DNA of 64,000 nucleotides from Lodderomyces elongisporus (Eukaryota > Ascomycota > Pichiomycetes > Serinales > Debaryomycetaceae): the NCBI RefSeq assembly GCF_030384665.1, contig NC_083673.1, positions 3,481,501-3,545,500 of the forward strand, read 5' to 3'. Numbering within the stretch: position 1 is the first letter of the stretch; each line of letters opens with the position of its first letter. The translations under genes and the position numbers were made by a program. Below the pieces are notes generated by a model that saw only the letters and a program-made list of their open reading frames with translations, did not search any database and was not told the origin of the DNA. Below, one piece after another: positions 60,501-64,000 of the stretch.

Positions 60501-61834
60501 ATAATAACAACAATACAAGCAATGCTGCCAAGTATGAGTTGAAGAAGGTTGATTTTACCAAAGAGCCAATTGAATCGTTGTTCTTTTCCTTTACGGATGA
60601 GCATAAAAAGATCTTAAACTCTATGGTGAGAGCTAATGCCAATTTGATGAGTGGACCGTTTGGAATGTTAGTGAAGAATCCGAGAGTTTTAGAGTTTGAT
60701 AACAAGAAGAATTTCTTTGACCGCAAGTTGCATGAAAACAAAGAAGAGCAGCCTAAGTTGGCAGTTGATGTTCGTCGTGAGCAAGTGTTTTTGGATTCTT
60801 ATAGGTCATTGTTCTTCAAGAACAAGGATGAATTTAAGAACTCCAAGTTGGAAATCACATTTAAGGGAGAATTGGGTATTGATGCTGGTGGTGTTACTAG
60901 GGAATGGTACCAAGTGTTGAGCAGACAGATGTTTAATCCTGATTATGCCTTGTTTACTCCAGTTGTTTCGGACTCCAATACATTCCACCCTAACAGGACG
61001 TCGTACATCAATCCTGAACATTTGTCGTTTTTCAAGTTCATTGGCCGGATTATTGGTAAAGCTATTTACGATAATTGTTTCCTTGATTGCCATTTCACAA
61101 GAGCTGTGTATAAGAGGATTTTGGGTCAACCTCAATCATTAAAGGATATGGAGACCTTGGACCTTGAGTATTACAAGTCATTGCTCTGGATGTTGGAGAA
61201 TGATATTACTGATGTTATTACCGAGACATTTAGTGTTGAGACAGATGATTATGGTGAACACAAGGTGATTGACTTGATTGAGAATGGAAGAGATACACCG
61301 GTCACAGAGGAAAACAAGCATGAGTATGTCAAGAAAGTTGTTGAGTACAAGCTTCAAACTTCAGTTGAAGAACAGATGGAGAATTTCCTTATAGGATTCC
61401 ATGAGATTATTCCAAAGGAATTGGTTGCAATTTTTGATGAGAAGGAATTGGAGTTGTTGATTTCGGGATTGCCTGATATTGATGTTCATGATTGGCAATT
61501 GCATTCTACTTATAGTAACTACTCGCCATCGTCATTACAAATCCAATGGTTTTGGAGAGCAGTGAAGTCGTTTGACAATGAAGAAAGAGCGAGATTATTG
61601 CAATTTGCCACTGGTACCTCGAAAGTTCCGTTAAATGGTTTCAAGGAATTGAGTGGCGCTAGTGGAACAAGTAAGTTTAGTATTCATCGTGATTATGGTT
61701 CTACTGATAGGTTGCCTTCATCGCACACGTGCTTCAACCAGATTGATTTGCCAGCCTATGAAAATTATGAGACTTTAAGAGGTGCATTGTTGATGGCCAT
61801 TACTGAAGGACACGAAGGTTTTGGTTTAGCATAA
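51545..61834 (+). CDS. TOM1: Tom1, giant HECT-type E3 ubiquitin ligase (HUWE1 ortholog)
   Basis: The protein has 3429 residues without interruption; yeast Tom1 has 3268. The N-terminal 1100 residues hold the DUF908/DUF913 armadillo-like repeats that form the HUWE1 ring. A UBA-like stretch lies near 1275-1310 (VAYLISLGMTESQANHYF). A very acidic disordered tract (about 1970-2210, long Asp/Glu runs) and a second acidic tract followed by Arg/His-rich sequence (about 2530-2590) are the histone and substrate-binding parts. Two ubiquitin-binding UBM motifs (DPDYIMALPEDMREEVL and DPDFLDALPGNVREEIL, near 2445 and 2482) precede the HECT domain (about 3070-3429), with catalytic Cys3396 in SHTCFNQ and the C-terminus GHEGFGLA. 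It degrades excess histones, orphan ribosomal proteins and Cdc6 in yeast. Confidence 0.97.
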   Translation: MKIKERDYIRRMEEMDESVRHLLDELKSASDSDFPIKLMANVHWNRARGDLLHWVPVLNRIDLILEKYITEYGLESDYPKLRLISSKDSKVICACLAFTKTLLKNCSDNQIYSSTERIYALLNTPTSDVRLKALEVAVIFGERYANAGSSRFSPPKNVKEKVLELAKSYPPLVPPDCPVRAEDERNKSLDGKTSIVGDHYNFVDTLDPEKPLPKRWKGIYFQYYKSAVSGKKDNEPLRKKRSTGPGASTATGQNGDEDGTLVEGLQTFAIPESLVAKMSLQQILSKGSESLPKSSWFQFLMMAENVKSLNSQSKEAFALREKLIQIKCLAVGYCCCTMSNQNTSFKLLEAEPYIFSFLVDAILPDSRQQIPAPVYGAAMKALECISMKRAWGRDILQSMGGNVNHGILFQCLRNIRELASTNQQGFEEEIHMPFFNMLSHMIKTKSLLPRLTSGGLLLDLIPFLDLDSKYQWTCSAAVYLLYLCMSGTPDSIDTFIANDGFTKLINAVGKQVDLHLTNPHYDSSLGEVPQYTTIPIRSVNLLKNLMRLVADLLNSDHGDRLRNLFDSPILGSFNKIFTHPLTFGPQILSFTVDSVFYIIHNEPTAFSILNEAQVVNTLLNNYGSLFLPSSQLVMSLAEVLGAISLNKAGLDKVIENNSVEVFFKYFFDLKVARVMVDSDMATNVGCSIDELGRHYSQLKPIILDQTLKLIEKMPEYVDQRLKGVQLYQPPQGEAKGLFFESKSETISVNFRNEEVNSSNDDQNNDSKNGTESQVHSWDNGAYTFMLDNVYFFLSGLFQDSGQWGADAVKKIPFDAWLKFLTLQNAPYDYFLSNGLTALLVTLKYLDEEDAEYSIHKMTDELADQLKTDIVSKYINYEGDGSFFASISQDEANSLIQHLNTINILLFMLTEIYINLALDSDRIRQILQIFGVHSFLGGSLCKFLLRSITEEAILQATTPDEVLKLTSNFPADSPPLQIYSSDPSKKEANTLGTNAKFKNVLQLRTLNYYSQGYISLVLATTVRACLPKRHDHPIDQLRRDGVEILLSIAQGLTDAFNTGLHQQQQQQQHENENEHDSKLFVHEMYLLVLSNIILYILSQKEKGKDVVYTPFAIALFQLGFFESLNKAAISMWNSLLNMDVEEVKATLDLKYIKSVPGSIVKNASSQMFLIYARIVNADDVAPISFVKGYFHTGYSSNIDAEVISSFLIQIRGEALELLTSLVSRENAAIFKDSESCKNVPSPLIDQLVHIAQNVFKGDKELNRAEFVPLDTRLVSPPEDQVAYLISLGMTESQANHYFDHHKNVRDLSIGIPMTCPIFLDIKEDQWKAFADEYASADVDFSIELKEFTKVLKILEKREKSWSTHTWLDIATLYPRATPAIANLFTTLSKKNVFSEILCEANKFPEKIGGERFAVLLRLIALVLRTNVSNAAFPKELTNLFQRIHITQENVNEEYAQYLMALFEQILLYQDVPDAEETKHASIIPKTLSYFGEKEKLMDTMLESLTQIKDVKDGKTANTIARVLAIYAKHYAYATEIASLPLIASLLKSVRDESLEKLVRESLKTSLVLIFRGSFETRDVIHSIMKYEVDGVFARGYRQTKSLRAMLKDNFQLVFRDPKALTDVLETEIILDAFSGSQPLSHDIKVTKTKPDPKLKTSISSTAGAAGAPDAPDAPASANSIPTTTISATGEPDHRSGAASQDGVDKSTINAYAVNFLMLELMDIAKKDVYSDPKNDEQETTSKDAKKPDLNSNPNFAYACYLLQTLAELLASYKQAKFNFLTYSRKKQAETKLRFTSLNFFMHQLIPTQPFEDVSETVAERKRAISSLAKVALMSLVSTQLLDDEEVLKLKKEDPDLALIRRFVVDLLLKVLKETSTLTALARDRYGKLLDLLDLTTTFISSKNRESLASALDKESTKHDLFYMTRVYSEKQMSTTLTSLIAEFDLNYPDIEKVVKSALKPITILGKNKIDYQESFAEEGNGEGDEDDIVPDDEDNEEERDDTPDLFRHSTLGMYDLEVESEEDDYDEDGLEVVMSGDDIDGDSLSDLSAEDSGVDDDDDDDDAHGDMEEEDDMGEGVDIEMRSRASDDDDDDDDSGDDSEGSSLDDIEIIDELDIDSSDEEGDFDEDDIIVDVDGVHPGEYSDAVDDDDEEEEDDDSSSYDEEELEGWIEELEGDASDDQTSSAPRASRRRMVQGDDDRDVDDESDGNASDFEGDEDEGDGLGGTGTRTGTGRGFEVRMVTPDHGLRRIFNQADLTQFSGNPGNAFSMLVDGLFRDSSFRGTIDYDNQGRVGIPSIGTLFESMLHMGHGHGEGGHIFKCHIKSTKERWSEAVSMFDPPNIDLMIEKIIPGIVNRIEGPSIEAYRKRQEELDRIKKEQEEKRRKQIEEEQKRLEEEAEAAAARRRQQSENAASDAGDTEAEGATAQRDPVFVRIGDRDVDISGTDIDPDYIMALPEDMREEVLALYVRERRANATRSNSDAREIDPDFLDALPGNVREEILQLESFARRYASMSSGSRNVFEDAMDGFGEIDEEEDDDDGQDVDEEEDEDEEDESNLGEDNVGENGGNESSRRRHHHRRSRRRSSAANNAGTNRTSKAKNSSKIYFTPLVDKAGIASIVRLIFSPLPIPQREQIFQTLHYICHNKQSRVDIINMMLSVLSEGFTSHKLMQMMFSQVCSRASNRDGKWKLPQNTTPISVAIQFIESVDYLLERNSHLRYFLLAEHDNPYLSKKQSKKVGKEGKFQINFLIKLLNNRLLADDQTFADILARVLQLSTRPLNGFKNIANDQTPPFPYPFIPDDNFGLIVKILTANECSNSTFRQTISAMQNLSVLSNAQKLFTQELSERASEYGGKIIVDLHKLTKELAEGEATNAKSFMNFSAHSSDQAKLLRVLTALDYMHEKKNDKKENQAQEPEGEIEELTKLYKSLSLGTLWDALSECLRVLEKNPSLIYIANALLPLIEALMVVCKHCKVANLSLSQTNNVNNGNNNNNTSNAAKYELKKVDFTKEPIESLFFSFTDEHKKILNSMVRANANLMSGPFGMLVKNPRVLEFDNKKNFFDRKLHENKEEQPKLAVDVRREQVFLDSYRSLFFKNKDEFKNSKLEITFKGELGIDAGGVTREWYQVLSRQMFNPDYALFTPVVSDSNTFHPNRTSYINPEHLSFFKFIGRIIGKAIYDNCFLDCHFTRAVYKRILGQPQSLKDMETLDLEYYKSLLWMLENDITDVITETFSVETDDYGEHKVIDLIENGRDTPVTEENKHEYVKKVVEYKLQTSVEEQMENFLIGFHEIIPKELVAIFDEKELELLISGLPDIDVHDWQLHSTYSNYSPSSLQIQWFWRAVKSFDNEERARLLQFATGTSKVPLNGFKELSGASGTSKFSIHRDYGSTDRLPSSHTCFNQIDLPAYENYETLRGALLMAITEGHEGFGLA

Positions 61835-62039
61835 GTCATTGTTGCTTTATTAATTAAAGTGTATATTATTGTCGTTTAAAAATTTTAAAGTTATTTAAAT
61901 AAACTCAGGATATTTTCTCTATTAAACTCTATTGATTCTATAAATAGTAAAAAGATGAATAAATAAACAAATAAATAAATAGATGAAAGAAGGAGGGGAA
62001 AAAGAGAAAAGAGTAATATTTGCAATCACATCTAGAACT
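61835..62039. other. Intergenic between convergent TOM1 and thioesterase gene
   Basis: About 200 bp of AT-rich DNA with AAATA repeats (61958-61982) that serves as the 3' flank of both genes. Confidence 0.5.
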
Positions 62040-62774
62040 CTATAATGCTTCAGCAGCAAGGGTTTCCAAGTCCTCTGTATCAACCATATTCTTGACCAAT
62101 TCAAAGTTGACTTTATTGACAGCTTCATTCTTTTCATCCAAAAGATTACAATGTTTCAATATCTCTTCAGGTGGAATTGTTGTTCTTCCGTTTTTAAACA
62201 CGTATTTTGTCAATGCAATTGCGTTAACCTTTTTGTTGCTCTTGCCGTTTGTAGTTGTGAATACGCTCAAAACAAAGAGCCATTTCTTATCCCATGCCAA
62301 GATTCTTGAGCTAATATCGAATTTTTGCAATGGTTTTAATTCCTTTTTGAATTGACATTGCACTGTTGCAACCGGAACATATGGAAAATTGCCAACCTCT
62401 CTTTTGCGTCCCTTTCCGTACTTGCCCATCTTATTTTCGTAGCAAAACCACCAAAATGGCTGTACTATACGGGTGAGAAGCTTTGTACGTGCAATGTCCA
62501 AGTCTAAAAAGTATGTTGAGTTGGATTTGTGGAGGTACATATCCAATTCCAAAGGCGAAACACGCGAATGAAGTGTTACTGATTTGAAAAGAGACAGTGG
62601 TTGAGCATACTTGAATGTGTTATACGTAGTATAGTTTTCAGTAGCTGGGATGAATAGAGATGGACCTAAACCACGAATGCATTGGTAGTAGAAACGGACA
62701 ACATAGGCGAATGGAATTGTCTTGTGTGAGATTATGAGGAAAAGTAGTAAAAGTAAAATGGTGGTTGATATCAT
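62040..62774 (-). CDS. THEM6-like thioesterase-superfamily protein, membrane-anchored
   Basis: The protein has 244 residues. An N-terminal hydrophobic anchor (1-27, MISTTILLLLLFLIISHKTIPF) is followed by a hot-dog fold of the 4HBT type. The THEM6-like signature is SPLELDMYLHKSNSTYFLDLDIARTKLL (about 72-99), with the Asp-x-x-x-His-x-x-Asn/Ser arrangement of this family. The passages FDISSRILAWDKKWLFVLSVF and NAIALTKYVFKNGRTTIPPEEIL complete the fold. An acyl-CoA or other acyl-thioester substrate is likely, with an ER or outer mitochondrial location, but the fungal members are poorly characterised. Divergent from the gene at 63344. Confidence 0.8.
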   Translation of the reverse strand: MISTTILLLLLFLIISHKTIPFAYVVRFYYQCIRGLGPSLFIPATENYTTYNTFKYAQPLSLFKSVTLHSRVSPLELDMYLHKSNSTYFLDLDIARTKLLTRIVQPFWWFCYENKMGKYGKGRKREVGNFPYVPVATVQCQFKKELKPLQKFDISSRILAWDKKWLFVLSVFTTTNGKSNKKVNAIALTKYVFKNGRTTIPPEEILKHCNLLDEKNEAVNKVNFELVKNMVDTEDLETLAAEAL

Positions 62775-63343
62775 TATACAAGCAGGAAGCGGGTCAAATC
62801 TGAAAGATGAAATTGAAATAGGGACAAAGTTATGTGATGGTGATCAAGTGTTGATGTGAAAGTGTATGATCTAGATTTTGTAGAAATAAAAAATGAAAAT
62901 GAAAAATGAAAAATGAAAAATGGAAATGAAAAAGAAAAAGGAAAAAGGAAAAATAGCAAGAAAGGTAGTTGTGGTAAAATGGTATTGGAAGGATTGGTCT
63001 TCTTTGGATAAGTATAGAACCCACCGGGTATAGAATGCAAAGGAAGGAGAAGCGAAACTTGAAGGGAAAAAAAAAAAGGACTAACCGGATTAATTCAAAT
63101 TAGATTGACATTTTGAGAGGTGTATGAAAAAGGGAATTGTTGCGGATAAATTTGTTTTCTCTTTTTTTTTCTGCTTTCTTTTTTTTCGCATTTGAATACA
63201 ACGAAATAATGGATATTAGTTCCGTTCGTTTGTGTGTGTGTGTGTGTGTGTGTGCTAAAAACTGAATCAAGAAACAAACAAAATACAAGTATACATAGCA
63301 CATTTGACGCTATCATCATAGACACTATATCAGAATTTATTCA
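62775..63343. other. Intergenic: divergent promoter of thioesterase gene and the 63344 gene
   Basis: About 570 bp. It contains GAAAAATGAAAAATGAAAA-type repeats (62893-62940), A tracts, and a GT/TG microsatellite (63231-63254). The minus-strand frames here are repeat-derived. No gene is seen. Confidence 0.5.
63231..63254 (+). repeat. (TG)12 microsatellite
   Basis: An uninterrupted 24-bp TG repeat about 90 bp upstream of the start of the 63344 gene. Confidence 0.95.
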
Positions 63344-64000
63344 ATGGTTGCCTTACAAATAAGTGAAGAAAGTCAATCTGAAGAATCTCTCAAAATTCTA
63401 ATTCAAAAATTGCAAGAAGCAGTAATTCGGGGGAGGCAAGGAGAAGCAATAAATGAGCACATCAAGGAGAGATATGAGAAGCACTTGAATAAGCTTAAGG
63501 ACTTGCCCAGTTACCACTTAAAAGATCATTACTCTTTACTTCAATGGAAGGTACAATTAGAAACGATGGAAAACAAATACTTGGGACTAATAACTCAACT
63601 TATCAAAGTCGAGAATGAAAAACCTTTTGAGAGGATAAATACGTTTCCCTACATCCATTGGGATGACGATAAGTACAAGGAATTCCTTGACGAACTATTG
63701 GGCAAAGTTTGGGACATTCTATATGACAAAAACAATTACTCAATTGATCAGACACCTTTGACTAATCTCTGGAAACTCACTTCTAAGACAAATGATCCGG
63801 CGATTGGACGGAAACTTACAAGCAGGCTTATTGCGTACTACAAGGTTATTGCAGACCCAAATAAGAATTTTCTTAACTTTCACCTGAAGAGTAAGTATCT
63901 CGATAAGTTATATTACGATGACTTACAAGGTTTCATCAACAAGCTAGATAAGAAAGAGTGTCATGGCTTTCACATAGCTTCATGCAACAGAAACGTATTT
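63344..64000 (+). CDS. Unrecognised protein, partial (C-terminus beyond the right edge)
   Basis: An open frame of 219 codons runs from ATG 63344 to the end of the window. It begins MVALQISEESQSEESLKILI and is hydrophilic and mostly helical: SLKILIQKLQEAVIRGRQ, then INEHIKERYEKHLNKLKDL, and later TFPYIHWDDDKYKEFLDELL and KLDKKECHGFHIASC. There is no signal peptide, membrane span or motif I recognise. One in-frame CTG at residue 188 or so would be read as Ser in the CTG clade. The uniform codon use and length of the frame support a real gene. Function unknown. Confidence 0.7.
   Translation, partial: MVALQISEESQSEESLKILIQKLQEAVIRGRQGEAINEHIKERYEKHLNKLKDLPSYHLKDHYSLLQWKVQLETMENKYLGLITQLIKVENEKPFERINTFPYIHWDDDKYKEFLDELLGKVWDILYDKNNYSIDQTPLTNLWKLTSKTNDPAIGRKLTSRLIAYYKVIADPNKNFLNFHLKSKYLDKLYYDDLQGFINKLDKKECHGFHIASCNRNVF

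Noticed and set aside
1..64000. tRNA, rRNA, spliceosomal snRNA, transposon, LTR, CRISPR or centromere features
   Set aside because: I scanned by eye for tRNA B-box sequences, snRNA cores, LTR-like direct repeats, reverse-transcriptase or integrase proteins and long inverted repeats, and saw none. A tRNAscan/Infernal run could still find something I missed.

Overview
This window is an ordinary stretch of a nuclear chromosome from a budding yeast (Saccharomycotina). Every recognisable protein is a fungal housekeeping protein. Genes mostly lack introns, and the two introns seen carry exact GTATGT and TACTAAC signals. Intergenic DNA is AT-rich and full of poly-A/T, TA, GT, GA and hexanucleotide microsatellites. 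In-frame CTG codons are rare. At two places in TOM1 (residues 300 and 363) a CTG sits where the Saccharomyces protein, as I remember it, has serine. Together with a peroxisomal amine oxidase and a bacterial-type PI-phospholipase C, this points to the CTG-Ser clade. A Lodderomyces elongisporus / Candida parapsilosis type yeast is my best guess, by inference only. Leucines encoded by CTG in a standard translation should therefore probably be read as serine.

Layout, left to right. The left edge cuts HSP78 (mitochondrial disaggregase, minus). Next come a PalH/Rim21-family pH-sensor membrane protein (minus), SFB3/LST1 (COPII cargo adaptor, plus), SHE4 (myosin chaperone, minus), YNG2 (NuA4 PHD subunit, plus), a repeat-rich GPI-anchored wall protein (plus), and a mitochondrial membrane protein I cannot name (plus). 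AMO1 (peroxisomal copper amine oxidase, minus) and an unnamed multispan membrane protein (minus) follow. After them lies a 2.9 kb stretch with no credible gene (20344-23228).

The middle holds EFT2 (eEF2, minus, with a 4-nt first coding exon), ADE8 (plus), IDH2 (minus), SMP3 (plus), RPT3 (minus), SHE9/MDM33 (minus), a bacterial-type PI-PLC (minus), SFM1 (plus), DDL1 (minus), an LCCL-domain membrane protein (minus) and RNR1 (minus). The right part holds ATP19 (minus, short and split by an intron), PRP3 (minus), TOM1 (3429-residue HECT ligase, plus), a THEM6-like thioesterase (minus) and, cut by the right edge, an unrecognised plus-strand gene.

The genes do not form a pathway cluster. They are scattered functions, as is normal for yeast. 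Several upstream regions carry sites that fit their genes: heat-shock-like repeats before HSP78, an MCB box before RNR1, and an Rpn4-like motif before RPT3. SFM1 and DDL1 are neighbours in S. cerevisiae too (YOR021C/YOR022C), so that pairing looks ancestral. I saw no transposons, tRNAs, rRNAs, CRISPR arrays or centromere-like inverted repeats. I did not find a clearly new biological system. The best leads are the gene-free region before EFT2's 3' end with its orphan CACGTG pair, the hidden ATP19 gene, the EFT2 micro-exon and the bacterial-type phospholipase.
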